Shown: positions 1 through 7,973 of the stretch, one piece after another
Layout of the letters: each line of letters starts with the position of its first letter
Position numbering within the stretch: the stretch's first letter is position 1
Source: JANXQG01 sp963824275
Lineage (GTDB): Bacteria; Planctomycetota; Planctomycetia; Pirellulales; Thermoguttaceae
DNA length: 64,000 nt
Direction: 5' to 3'
Assembly (NCBI GenBank): GCA_963824275.1
Contig: CAWGOT010000003.1
Coordinates: 1,550,001 to 1,614,000, forward strand
The notes under the pieces: model-generated
Databases searched by the model: none
Seen by the model: only the letters and a program-made list of their open reading frames with translations
Told to the model about the DNA's origin: nothing
Translations under genes and position numbers: made by a program

Positions 1-754
1 CTCCTTTGCTCGGTCGCCGCCGCCGGATGAGCCTATCATGTCGCGAAAGCCCGTGGACGAGGTCTTCGCTTGCTCGTTATCTTCGCCGTTCCGCAACGCC
101 AGGCGGATCGTGCCCATCTGGCTGGCCAAGGTCACGGTCTGGGCCTGACCCGGCGTGACCAGCAAGGAAACCGTTCTGCCCGCGGGCAGTGACTTGACGT
201 TCGGGGTTCTTGGGATCCAGGGTGTCGGTGCTCGTGACGTCATTGACGGCAAATACGCGAATGTCTTGCAGGATCGTCTTGCAGAAGGTCTCGGCGACGC
301 CGTTGCCGGGATCCTGCTTGATGACGACCTGCAAGTCGCAACGCGACCCGGGGAGCACCAGTCCGCCCTGGATCGCCTCGTAACTGACCGGGATGGCAAT
401 CACGCGCAGGCCCTTGGGAACCGTGCTGTCGGTCGGCACCTGGCCGCGGATAAGGAGTTTGGCCTCGATGATCGGCTCGCCGGCATAGATCTTCTGCCGG
501 GCGCGGCGGCCATCCAGGTCTTCCATGCGGAGCACCGCCCCGGCCGGGACCTTGTCCTTGGGCCATTGTTCGACCCTGACGCTGTCTCCCGTGGCCACCG
601 AACCGATGCCGATGTCGGTCGTGGCGACATAGACCGGCGTCGTGTCGGTGGGGGTTGAATCGCCGCGCTTGGCCAGGACCTGGGTGATGCCGAGCGAGGC
701 CACCAGACCGCAGCCTAGCGATACGATTAGCAATGCGAGAGATTTTCCTCTCAT
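1..754 (-). CDS. cpaB: Flp pilus assembly protein CpaB/RcpC, frameshifted, runs off left edge
   Basis: Periplasmic SAF-domain protein of the Tad/Flp pilus machine. The start is MRGKSLALLIVSLGCGLVAS, an N-terminal signal/TM segment at residues 6-28. The SAF-type region follows (VYVATTDIGIGS, AGEPIIEAKLL, GLRVIAIPVSYEAIQGGLV, LPGSRCDLQVV). The open frame derails at about residue 188, near position 195. Shifting one base restores KSLPAGRTVSLLVTPGQAQT and then GTIRLALRN, the expected C-terminal CpaB consensus, reading to position 1 without a stop. The ATG at 754 has a G-rich ribosome site just upstream. It lies on the same strand as the prepilin peptidase and flp pilin genes. The family is clear; the frameshift is probably a base-calling error. 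Confidence 0.85.
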
Positions 755-1111
755 GGATACCCCCCCGTTTCGTCAGGCCGTCGGATTCCCTATTTCCCTT
801 GGAATCGGTGCGCCTCGCGCTGGTGTTGTTTTCGGCAACTCCGCCCTTCCGCTTACAAACATTGGCAACGGAAGGGTCAGAACTTCAAGCAAAGCCGTCC
901 AATCGCTACCCGAGGCAAGATTGATACAATTTTCGCTTTTACATCCAATCGATTCGACCGTATCAGTATATTCGACCTGATCGGCAAGGTTTCTCTAGTT
1001 TAACTGCGCGGCGGCAGCAATGAACTGTTGGAGTCCCGGCTTTAGCCGGAAACCCGGTGGTCAAACCGCCTAAAGGCGGGACTCCAACGGCCCATTCTGC
1101 CCGCGCAAACA
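755..1111. repeat. Intergenic spacer with a GGAGTCCCG...CGGGACTCC hairpin (1027-1088)
   Basis: No gene is seen in this 357-bp gap. It holds an imperfect inverted repeat whose arms are GTTGGAGTCCCGGCTTTAGC and its complement-like partner ending GCGGGACTCCAAC. A cleaner copy lies at 7842-7903 and a decayed one near 33224. A TATACT hexamer on the minus strand (near 965-970) could be the -10 box for cpaB, but no good -35 accompanies it. Confidence 0.6.
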
Positions 1112-1678
1112 TCAAATCAACATCCCACTCCAGAAGAAGTAGACAATCGTTCCCAGGGCGATGGGAATACCGTAGGGCAGCAGGAGCATCGTGCTTTTTC
1201 GCTCGGCCGCCATGGCCGACAGCGTTTCTGGATTGCGGATCACGAGGATCTCATCAACGATCTTGAAAAACTGCCGGAAGTGCTTGTCCCAGCCGCGGCG
1301 GAGGAGCACCATGGCCACGGCGATCACCCCGCCAACGACCGCCGTTACGCAGAAGGCGTAAAAGGTGGCTGTCGCGCCGATCCAGGCCCCAATCCCGGCC
1401 ATGAGCTTCACGTCGCCGGCCCCCATGCCGCCGATCATGTAGGCGGGCAGCAACACCCCCAGGCCCACGAGCGTGCCGGCCATGCTCCACCCCAGGCCGC
1501 TGAACCCGCTATACCACGCGCCGGCGATCCAGCCGCCGAGCACCAGCGGGATAGTCAGCCAGTTGGGCACTTTCAACTGCCAGCCGTCGATGACCGCCGC
1601 AACGATCAGGATGAGGCTCAGCAGCCAGATGGGCCAGTTCGCGGTAAGGGCGTGAAGTAGGGTTGACATGCGTGGCAA
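1112..1678 (-). CDS. tadV: Prepilin peptidase, A24 family (TadV/CpaA)
   Basis: Small inner-membrane aspartyl protease that trims the Flp prepilin. The 188-residue size fits TadV/CpaA, which lack the N-terminal methylase domain of PilD. Both catalytic aspartates are visible: AAVIDGWQLKVPN near residue 30 and GMGAGDVKLMAG near residue 93. About six hydrophobic segments span the rest. The start may be the ATG at 1678 or the fourth codon (MSTLL, 1669). The pilin substrate gene lies upstream on the same strand. Confidence 0.9.
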   Translation of the reverse strand: MPRMSTLLHALTANWPIWLLSLILIVAAVIDGWQLKVPNWLTIPLVLGGWIAGAWYSGFSGLGWSMAGTLVGLGVLLPAYMIGGMGAGDVKLMAGIGAWIGATATFYAFCVTAVVGGVIAVAMVLLRRGWDKHFRQFFKIVDEILVIRNPETLSAMAAERKSTMLLLPYGIPIALGTIVYFFWSGMLI

Positions 1679-1690
1679 AGGCTGGGGGTG

Positions 1691-1754
1691 TTAGAACGTT
1701 AGAACTTAGTGCTTAGAACTTAGTGCTAAGATCTAAGTACTAAGATCTAAGCAC
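1691..1754. repeat. Heptanucleotide array (TTAGAAC/TTAGTGC/TAAGATC)
   Basis: Successive 7-nt words TTAGAAC, TTAGTGC, TTAGAAC, TTAGTGC, TAAGATC, TAAGTAC, TAAGATC, TAAGCAC. The two halves are roughly inverse complements, so the array can also fold. The same words recur at 11337-11374 and 27072-27129. Confidence 0.85.
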
Positions 1755-1822
1755 GACATTCGCAATTCGGCGTCTGCACAACCCTAGGTCGCCGTTTCTT
1801 GCCTGTCAACACAAGAAAGCGA

Positions 1823-1857
1823 AATCCCTCCGCGAGCCGGTTTGCCGCTGAGGGATT
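1823..1857 (-). terminator. Putative terminator hairpin downstream of flp
   Basis: Arms AATCCCTC (1823-1830) and GAGGGATT (1850-1857) pair around an 18-nt loop that can pair further. They lie about 85 bp after the flp stop. Only a weak T-run follows on the minus strand, so the call is tentative. Confidence 0.35.
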
Positions 1858-1941
1858 CGCACTTCTTCTCTGTTCGCTCTCGCAGGGTCCAGGCCCTGCC
1901 GAGGGCATCCCGCCCGCGTAGCCCTTCCGTGCCGCTGCCGA

Positions 1942-2112
1942 CTACAGCGAGTTGGCGCACTTCGAGAACACGCTCGAGGCGTTGGTGCCGATGGTCGTGA
2001 TCGCCGCCAGGCAGACGCAGACGATCAACGACAGCATCACGGCGTACTCGACCGCCGTGGGACCGTCTTCCGACACCAAAAAACGACGCAACTTGGTAGC
2101 AAACGATTTCAT
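1942..2112 (-). CDS. flp: Flp/Fap type IVb major pilin
   Basis: 56-residue prepilin starting MKSFATKLRRFLVSEDGPTA. The leader peptide ends at the Gly before PTAVEYAVMLSLIV. Peptidase cleavage there would leave the typical class-III pilin core with Glu5-Tyr6 and a single hydrophobic helix. The ATG at 2112 is preferred over a longer upstream start because it has a GGGGAGAAG ribosome site and gives the standard Flp length. It is the predicted substrate of the neighbouring prepilin peptidase. Confidence 0.9.
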   Translation of the reverse strand: MKSFATKLRRFLVSEDGPTAVEYAVMLSLIVCVCLAAITTIGTNASSVFSKCANSL

Positions 2113-2158
2113 CACTTCTCCCCTTCCCGTCGCCCGCAGGCTCCGGTTAAAACATTGG

Positions 2159-3553
2159 TTAAGTTTTGTTCGTGTCCCTGAACGCAATTCCGTCTTCCAT
2201 CTGAAACCTAGGTCGATTTTTCAAGAAGTCAAAAGATCGACTCAAGAAAAACATCGTCGCCAGCGCCACAAAAGCGGTAAGGCCGAAACCGAGCACGAGC
2301 GAGAAGTTGACGACCAGGACCGTCGCAGTGGCATACAGGGCCACGCCCCACCGCCAGGCCGGCGAGGACCAGAGCATCACCAGCGGGATGGCCAGAAGCG
2401 TCTGGTCGTAGAGGATGAAATAGGGCGGGACCATCATCATAAAAAGCACGCCGCAGGCATATTCGTAGTTGGCGGGGAGCGGGGAGCGGGGAGCGGGGAG
2501 CGGGGAGCGGGGAGCGGGGAGTAAGGCCGGTGCAGCGTCTGGGTGTGGCGAAGGCGCATTGCCTGCGAGACCGGGAAGCGGAAACGCGCGCGGTTCGTCC
2601 TGCTCCCTGCTCCCCGCTCCCCGCTCCCTGCTCCCCGCTCCCTGCTCCCTGCTCCCCGCCCAGACAACGCGGCAGAGCATGACCGCCGCGGCGCTGACCG
2701 TAACCGCGTAGGTGATCTTCATCGCCGCCGCTTCCCAGGCCGTCAGGCCGGCCGCCCACAGCACATTGCTCGCCATGCCCGTCAGCGACGCCTCCATCAG
2801 GGGCGAATAATGGGCATGCCGCGTAATCGCGGAAATCGCCGGCAGGGCGTGCACATAATTGAGCCACACGCCGGGCCCCACGAGCGCCGCCACGGCCAGG
2901 GCCTGCAGGGCGAAACCGGCGGCCAGGCCCAGCAGCGTGCGGAGGTCGCGCCGCAGGACCATCCACAGCACCAGGCCCAACGTGAGCTGCGGCTTCAGGG
3001 CCAAAAGCGCGAGCAGCAGCCCGGCCCAGCCGCACTTTCCTTGTCGGTGCAGCGTCAAGCCGCCCGCCACCACCAGCACCAGCATCGGCGCCAATTGGCC
3101 GATGCCCACCGCAATCCACAGCGGCACCAGCCCGGCCAGGGCCACGAGCATGTTGATCCGCCAGGGCTGCGGGCACCAGCTACCCATGGTGCGGTAGAAA
3201 ATCGTGCCCGTCGCAAGAATGCAAACGGCCTGGATCGCCCACCAGGCGGCCAGGGCCGCGCGATAGGAAAGCCGCGCCAACGGCGTCATGAGCAGGCCGA
3301 CGGTCGGCGGGTAGATCGACGACAGCGGATCATCGCGCAGCGACTCCTGGAACTGGCGGAAGTAGGGCTGATCGTACAACCGTTCCGCCTGGCCCCGGCA
3401 AATGATCGTGCCGGCCACATAATATTGCGGAAAGTCGCCCCCGCAGCCGCGGGTTGCTGGCCAGTTGTTCACCACGATGCCTTCCCAGGCCGCCATCACG
3501 CCCAGCGCGACCAGAAGGCCCAACGTCCAATCGGAAAGCCGCCAGTGCGACAT
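2159..3553 (-). CDS. GT87 (DUF2029) membrane glycosyltransferase, copy 1, with in-frame repeat insertion
   Basis: Polytopic membrane protein of the GT87/DUF2029 family, expected to use polyprenyl-phosphate sugar donors at the cytoplasmic membrane. Conserved N-terminal parts include GGDFPQYYVAG, the periplasmic-loop YPPTVGLLMTPLARL and KPQLTLGLVLW. It is a paralogue of 9960-11219. Near residue 300 the conserved order is broken by about 60 residues rich in GSREQGAGSRERGAG and PAPRSPLP. These are translations of GGGGAGC heptanucleotide arrays. The conserved YEYACGVLFMMMVPPYF segment then resumes. A second anomaly is the insertion RTMGSWCPQPWR (residue ~125), encoded by a copy of the 20-bp palindrome. 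It ends 46 bp before flp; a role in pilin glycosylation is only an inference from position. Confidence 0.82.
   Translation of the reverse strand: MSHWRLSDWTLGLLVALGVMAAWEGIVVNNWPATRGCGGDFPQYYVAGTIICRGQAERLYDQPYFRQFQESLRDDPLSSIYPPTVGLLMTPLARLSYRAALAAWWAIQAVCILATGTIFYRTMGSWCPQPWRINMLVALAGLVPLWIAVGIGQLAPMLVLVVAGGLTLHRQGKCGWAGLLLALLALKPQLTLGLVLWMVLRRDLRTLLGLAAGFALQALAVAALVGPGVWLNYVHALPAISAITRHAHYSPLMEASLTGMASNVLWAAGLTAWEAAAMKITYAVTVSAAAVMLCRVVWAGSREQGAGSRERGAGSREQDEPRAFPLPGLAGNAPSPHPDAAPALLPAPRSPLPAPRSPLPANYEYACGVLFMMMVPPYFILYDQTLLAIPLVMLWSSPAWRWGVALYATATVLVVNFSLVLGFGLTAFVALATMFFLSRSFDFLKNRPRFQMEDGIAFRDTNKT
2475..2660. repeat. Inverted GGGGAGC/GCTCCCC heptanucleotide arrays inside the GT87 gene
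   Basis: About six tandem GGGGAGC units (2477-2522) face an array of CTCCCTG/CTCCCCG units (about 2600-2658) across roughly 80 bp of unique sequence. The arms can pair. Both strands of GGGGAGC are free of stop codons in all frames, so the array keeps the host ORF open. Confidence 0.85.
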
Positions 3554-3593
3554 GATTCTCCCTCAAATATTCGGCTCTTTACCGCGCAGTTGC

Positions 3594-3668
3594 AGCGCAC
3601 ACAAACCCGATGCGTAAGCGAGGACGGCAAGTCGTCTCCTCGCTTACGCTTCGGGTTAGTGTTCGTTG
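3594..3668. repeat. Dispersed hairpin repeat, diverged third copy of the 36198/56319 element
   Basis: CCCGATGCGTAAGCGAGGA and CTCGCTTACGCTTCGGG form inverted arms. This matches the arm pair of the 107-bp repeat at 36198 and 56319 but with a different outer sequence. Confidence 0.55.
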
Positions 3669-3720
3669 TGTCATTTCTGCCCGCCCCCGACTCCATCTCG
3701 GATGAAGTCTAGGCCAGAAT

Positions 3721-3750
3721 TTGCCGCCAGCAAGAAAAGCAAGCTATAGT
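3721..3750 (+). promoter_or_regulatory. Promoter-like TTGCCG-18-TATAGT upstream of the ABC transporter
   Basis: -35 TTGCCG (3721-3726), 18-bp spacer and -10 TATAGT (3745-3750), 53 bp before the ATPase start. The surrounding ~40 bp recurs almost unchanged at 5511-5556 before the tadE pair. Confidence 0.6.
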
Positions 3751-3802
3751 TGCACGATGGGGTGCGAGTTTCCTTAATCCAGCAAGAACGTAAGGAAGTC
3801 CC

Positions 3803-4579
3803 ATGACACGACCGGTTTGTGAATTCCAGAACGTCAGCAAGACGTACCACGTCGGGCTCCTGCGGCGCCGCGATCCACGCGCTCCGCGACGTGAGCTTCG
3901 AGGTCCGCAGCGGTTGCGTTTTCGGCCTGCTCGGTCCGAACCGCGCCGGCAAGACGACGCTCGTCAAGGCGCTGTTGTCGATCTGCCGGCCGACGTTGGG
4001 GAAGATCGTGCGGCTGGGCCGCGATGCGGCGGTGCGGAGCACCTTGGCCGGCGTCGGCTATCTGCACGAGAGCCCGGCCTTTCCGCGGTATCTGACGGCC
4101 CCGCGCTGCTCGACTACTACGGCGGCCTGTCGCTGTTGAGCCGCCGGGAACTGACCGCGAGGATTCCCCGGCTCCTGGACGAATTCGGCCTCAATGACCG
4201 CGCGGGCGAGGCCATCGCGGGCTTCAGCAAGGGCATGCTCCAGCGCCTGGCCCTGGCCCAGGCCCTGGTCAACGACCCCGAGCTGCTGGTGCTGGACGAG
4301 CCGACCGAGGGCATGGATCTCTCGGCCCGGAAGGTGCTGCACGACGTGATTCTGCGCCGCAAGGCCCAGGGCAAGACGGCGATCCTCGTTACCCACAGCA
4401 TGTCCAACGTCAGCCGGCTGTGCGACGAAGTGGCCGTGCTGCGCGGCGGCCGGCTCGCCTTCCAGGGGATGTTGGCCGACCTTGCCGGTGCAGGGCCGAA
4501 CCAGGACGACGTCGATCCGCTCGAGGACGCCCTCGAACCGCTTTATGCCGAACCGATCTGCGCAGGAGCCGCATCATGA
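3803..4579 (+). CDS. ABC transporter ATP-binding protein with two compensating frameshifts
   Basis: Nucleotide-binding subunit of an export-type (ABC-2-like) transporter. The frame starts MTRPVCEFQNVSKTYHVG and shifts near 3865 into HALRDVSFEVRSGCVFGLLG. It returns near 4100 for DYYGGLSLLSRRELTARIP and the rest. The spliced product has Walker A GPNRAGKTT, signature FSKGMLQRLALAQAL, Walker B LLVLDEPTEGMD and the H-loop LVTHS. The usual fourth Gly of Walker A is Arg here; GxxxxGKT is still met. The gene overlaps the permease start (ATGA at 4576). If the shifts are real the gene is dead; errors are more likely because the family sequence resumes exactly. Confidence 0.8.
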   Translation: MTRPVCEFQNVSKTYHVGLLRRRDPRAPRRELRGPQRLRFRPARSEPRRQDDARQGAVVDLPADVGEDRAAGPRCGGAEHLGRRRLSAREPGLSAVSDGPALLDYYGGLSLLSRRELTARIPRLLDEFGLNDRAGEAIAGFSKGMLQRLALAQALVNDPELLVLDEPTEGMDLSARKVLHDVILRRKAQGKTAILVTHSMSNVSRLCDEVAVLRGGRLAFQGMLADLAGAGPNQDDVDPLEDALEPLYAEPICAGAAS

Positions 4580-5516
4580 CCGCAAGCACTACCCTCTCCG
4601 TCGTCTTTCGCCTGGTCAAGGACACTTTCCGCCAATCGATGGCCAGCGGAATCTGCTGGCTGCTGGTGGGGGTGAGCGCGATTTGCATCCTGGGCTGCTT
4701 GAGCGTGAGCGTCAGCGGGCCCCAGGACGCGCCACAAGCTGAATCCGTCGGAACGTCGTGGTGACCGACGGCAGCCTGAGCCTGGCCTTCGGCGCCGTCC
4801 GCGTGGCCGTGGCGAGAGACGTCCGCACGTCAGTCCACTTTTTCCAATTGATCCTGGCGGCCGGAGTGGCCGACACGCTCGGCCTGCTCCTGACGCTGAT
4901 CTGGACGGCGGGCTTCCTGCCCGGTTTCCTCGCGCCGCAGGCGGTTGCCGTTTTGCTGGCCAAGCCCGTGCCGCGGTGGGGGCTGCTGGCCGGCAAGTAC
5001 CTTGGCGTGCTGGCGTTCGTCCTGGCCCAGGCCGTCCTGTTTGTCGGCGGGACGTGGCTTGCGCTGGCCTTGCGGACGGGGGTTTGGGACGCGACCTACC
5101 TCCTCTGCATTCCGCTCCTGCTCTTGCAGTTCGCGGTCTTTTTCGGTTTCTCGCTGCTCTTGGCCGTCTGCTTCCGCAGCACGGTCGTCTGCGTATTCGG
5201 CTCGATCGCTTTTTGGGGCCTCTGCTGGGCCGTCAATTTCGGCCGCCACGCCGTCATGGCAGCCGATGCCGCGGCGGGTTGCGGAAAGTTCTCGCGCACT
5301 GCGCTCAACGCCGTCAACGTCGCCTATTGGATCATGCCCAAGCCGGTCGATCTGGGCTGCCTGGCCTTCGATGCCTTGGGTGCTCAAAGCCATTTCCGAC
5401 CGATCCTGGAAAACGGCGCCGGGCTGTCGCTGGGCCTTTCCGCGTTAACGTCGCTGTTGTTCGCGATCTACGTCCTCGTCGCCGCCCAACGGCAGTTCGC
5501 CAAGATGGACTATTAG
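4576..5516 (+). CDS. ABC transporter permease, frameshifted near 4745
   Basis: Membrane subunit partnered with the preceding ATPase, whose stop it overlaps by 4 bp. Translation from ATG 4576 gives MTASTTLSVVFRLVKDTFRQ and a first hydrophobic segment (WLLVGVSAICILGCLSV). It stops early near 4763 unless one base is shifted. The other frame carries LAFGAVRVAVARD and five or six further TM segments, ending QFAKMDY. The arrangement resembles ABC-2 type permeases with an early TM and a periplasmic loop. The substrate is unknown. Confidence 0.75.
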
Positions 5517-5524
5517 GCCGAAAT

Positions 5525-5554
5525 TTGCCGCCGCCAAAAAAAGTAAGCTATAGT
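5525..5554 (+). promoter_or_regulatory. Promoter-like TTGCCG-18-TATAGT upstream of the tadE pair
   Basis: -35 at 5525-5530, 18-bp spacer, -10 TATAGT at 5549-5554. It shares TAGGCC, the TTTGCCGCC run, an A-rich spacer and AAGCTATAGTT with the element at 3710-3752. It begins immediately after the permease stop and lies 165 bp before the tadE start. Confidence 0.6.
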
Positions 5555-5719
5555 TACAAAAGATGCGGAGGCTTTGCCCCCAATCGCCCATCTCCAGCGA
5601 GCAGCCCGCCGCGGCTTCGACCATCGGCGGCACGCCGGGCAAAGCGACCGTTCGCATCCCTTTTCCAAAGTTCCCAAAGTCGCAAAAAGATGGAAGCACT
5701 TCCTAAGCCAAGGTGTACC

Positions 5720-6138
5720 ATGCTCCGTTCGTCCGGTTCCAGAAAGCGCTCGACCCGCCGCGGGGCCTCCGCGGTCGAGTTCGCGCTGGTGGCGCCGACC
5801 TTTTTTCTGCTTGTCCTGGGCATCATCGCCTTCGGGCGGATGCTGATGGTGCAGGAGGTCCTGGTGAATGCGGCCCGGCGGGGGCCCGCGCGGCGATCGT
5901 CTCGGGCGCCACCGATGCGAGTGTTGCCACGGTGATATCGAACTGCATGTCGGCGGCGGGGATCTCGGGCTACAGCAGCTCACCCTACTGCTCGCCGACG
6001 CTCGCCTCGGGCCCGGCATCCGGCGCGGCCATAACGGTGACCGTCACTGTGCCCTGCGCCGACGTGAGTTGGGCCAATTATGGGAGCTGGTTCCAGGGCC
6101 AAACCCTCACCGGCACCGCCGTCATGATCAAAGAATAA
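5720..6138 (+). CDS. tadE: TadE-like pilus protein, copy 1, frameshifted in a G run
   Basis: Pseudopilin-like Tad component. It starts MLRSSGSRKRSTRRGASAVE and has the TadE signature GASAVEFALVAPTFFLLVLGIIAFGRML, an N-terminal positively charged leader and one TM helix. The frame breaks at about 5885 in a GGGGG run. Adding one G gives NAARRGARAAIVSG and then the second half (ISNCMSAAGISGYSSS), which aligns with the intact copy 2 just downstream. The C-terminal half carries a Cys pair and VTVTVPCADVSW. It forms a tandem duplicate with 6166-6558. Confidence 0.85.
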
Positions 6139-6165
6139 TTTCCAGTCACACACTGCAGGTGTTCC

Positions 6166-6558
6166 ATGAGCTCATCGTGCTTGTCGTCCGGTTTCCGCAA
6201 GCGCCCGAAGCGCCGCGGAGTGGTTGCCGTCGAGTTCGCGCTCATCGCGCCGCTCTTTGTCGCCCTGCTCCTGGGCATCATCGAGTTCGGGCGGATGCTG
6301 ATGGTGCAGGAGATCCTCGTCAATGCGGCGAGGGAGGGGGTCCGCGCGGCCGTCAACAAAAGCGGTTCGGACACCGCCACCGTGTCCACGTACATGAGCA
6401 CGGCGGGGATCTCGGGCTACAGCGAGAGCTGCGGGACGAGCGGCTCGCAAATCACGGTGACCGTCAGTGTGCCCTGCTCCACGGTCAGTTGGTTGAGCTC
6501 TTCGACCTGGTTTCAGGGACAGACCTTGTCGAGCAGCGTGACCATGATGGCACAATAA
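6166..6558 (+). CDS. tadE: TadE-like pilus protein, copy 2
   Basis: 130 residues, intact. A basic leader (FRKRPKRRGVVAVEFALIAP) precedes a single TM helix and EFGRMLMVQEILVNAAREG. The secreted tail contains YSESCGTSGSQITVTVSVPC. It is a close tandem paralogue of copy 1, 27 bp downstream, and probably in the same transcript as the TadG-like genes that follow. Confidence 0.9.
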   Translation: MSSSCLSSGFRKRPKRRGVVAVEFALIAPLFVALLLGIIEFGRMLMVQEILVNAAREGVRAAVNKSGSDTATVSTYMSTAGISGYSESCGTSGSQITVTVSVPCSTVSWLSSSTWFQGQTLSSSVTMMAQ

Positions 6559-6638
6559 GGATCGGTGTCTTAATAACTGTCGCCTTTCGCTCCGCGAAAG
6601 GCAACAATCAAGCTTCTCAACCTGAAAGGACAACTTTG

Positions 6639-7814
6639 ATGAACGCACGAATTCGAACTTCTCATCCCCGCCGCGGGACCGTCGCCATCCTCGCGGCCTT
6701 CCTCATGACCTTCCTCGTGGCGATGGTCGCCTTTGCGGTCGACATGGGCTACCTGTGCGTGGTGCAGACGCAGGCCCAGGCCGTCGCCGACGCGGCGGCC
6801 ATGGCCGGCGCCAACGGGCTGACCAACGGAATGGCAATCTCCTATGCCCAGTCCTGCGCGGCGCTGAACACGGCCAACGCCAAGAGCGTGACCTTGCCGG
6901 CCAGCGCGGTCTCGCTGGGGACCTGGAACTCAACCAGCGGCAGCTTTGGCGTGCTCACGGGGAGCGCCACCAGCACGGCGAACGCCATCAAGGTCAATGT
7001 GAACCTGAGCACCTCGAACAGCAACGCGGTCAACCTGTTCTTCTCCAACGTGCTCGGGCTGAGCAGCTTCAACATCGCTGCTTCCGCGGTCGCCTCCGCC
7101 AAGCGCCTCGATGTGATTATTGTCCAGGACGCCAGCGAATCCTATTCGGCCGACTTTTCCTACGCGGTGACCGGCCACAAGACCCTCTTGTCGGACATCA
7201 ATTCGACCTCGCCCTCGTCCTACCTGGGCGTCGTCCAGCACACCGGTTGGGGAAGCACCTGGGCTTCGTTGCAGCCGGTCGGCTCGAACTTCAGCAGTCT
7301 GAACACCACCATCGGCAAGATGGCGGACTGCTCGGCCAGCACGACCAGCGCCTACAATGTCTATGGCGGAACGGCCACGAGCACCGCGGTCACCACGCTG
7401 ATACCGTCCTGCAGCGGTTCGGACCTGGCGACCGGGCTGCAGCAGGCGATCAACATGTTCAACTCCGCGGCCTATACGTCCGCCGTCCCGGCCGGGACGG
7501 GCAAGGCCATCATCCTCTCCTCCGACGGCGAGTCGAATGCCTCTAGCAACGGCCAGCACCCCTCGCCCACGTGGACCGACGACGAGTTGAACACGCTGGC
7601 ACAAACCACCGCGGCCACGGCCTTGTCCCAGGGCATTTCCATTTACGTGGTGTTCTACTACCACGGCAGCGATACGGACGCCGACACGACCCTGCTCGAA
7701 TCGTTGGTGAAGGGGAACGGGACCTTTACGTCGACAACGGACGCGACCGATCTGCCGGCCGCCCTCGACAATCTCTTCAAGGGGAGCATGACGGCCTACG
7801 GGGTGGTGCAGTGA
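6639..7814 (+). CDS. tadG: TadG-like protein with von Willebrand A domain, copy 1
   Basis: 391 residues. RRGTVAILAAFLMTFLVAMVAFAVDMGY is the TadG/TadF N-terminal TM motif, followed by VQTQAQAVADAAAMAGA. A vWA domain spans about residue 155 to the end. Its MIDAS-type signature is DASESYS (residue ~167), and SSDGESNASS comes near residue 293. It is likely an envelope-anchored component of the Flp pilus, with the vWA part exported. A GAAAGGA ribosome site lies 9 nt before ATG 6639. It is about 70% alike, by eye, to the next gene. Confidence 0.85.
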   Translation: MNARIRTSHPRRGTVAILAAFLMTFLVAMVAFAVDMGYLCVVQTQAQAVADAAAMAGANGLTNGMAISYAQSCAALNTANAKSVTLPASAVSLGTWNSTSGSFGVLTGSATSTANAIKVNVNLSTSNSNAVNLFFSNVLGLSSFNIAASAVASAKRLDVIIVQDASESYSADFSYAVTGHKTLLSDINSTSPSSYLGVVQHTGWGSTWASLQPVGSNFSSLNTTIGKMADCSASTTSAYNVYGGTATSTAVTTLIPSCSGSDLATGLQQAINMFNSAAYTSAVPAGTGKAIILSSDGESNASSNGQHPSPTWTDDELNTLAQTTAATALSQGISIYVVFYYHGSDTDADTTLLESLVKGNGTFTSTTDATDLPAALDNLFKGSMTAYGVVQ

Positions 7815-7841
7815 CGAGGAAGGTCTGGGCGGGCGGATCGC

Positions 7842-7903
7842 GCTGGAGTCCCGCCTTTAGGCGGAATTACCGCGGCAATTCCGCCTAAAGGCGGGACTCC
7901 AGC
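7842..7903. repeat. Perfect 27-bp inverted repeat with 8-nt loop between the tadG copies
   Basis: Arms 7842-7868 and 7877-7903 are exact reverse complements (GCTGGAGTCCCGCCTTTAGG on one side) around ACCGCGGC. It is a member of a dispersed hairpin family also seen at 1027-1088 and, decayed, near 33224. It may attenuate transcription between the two tadG genes. Confidence 0.85.
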
Positions 7904-7973
7904 AACCGTTTTGCGACATTCGCACCTAAAACCGGAAGAGCCGCAAATTCTCAACACGAAAGGTCAGCCTCGA

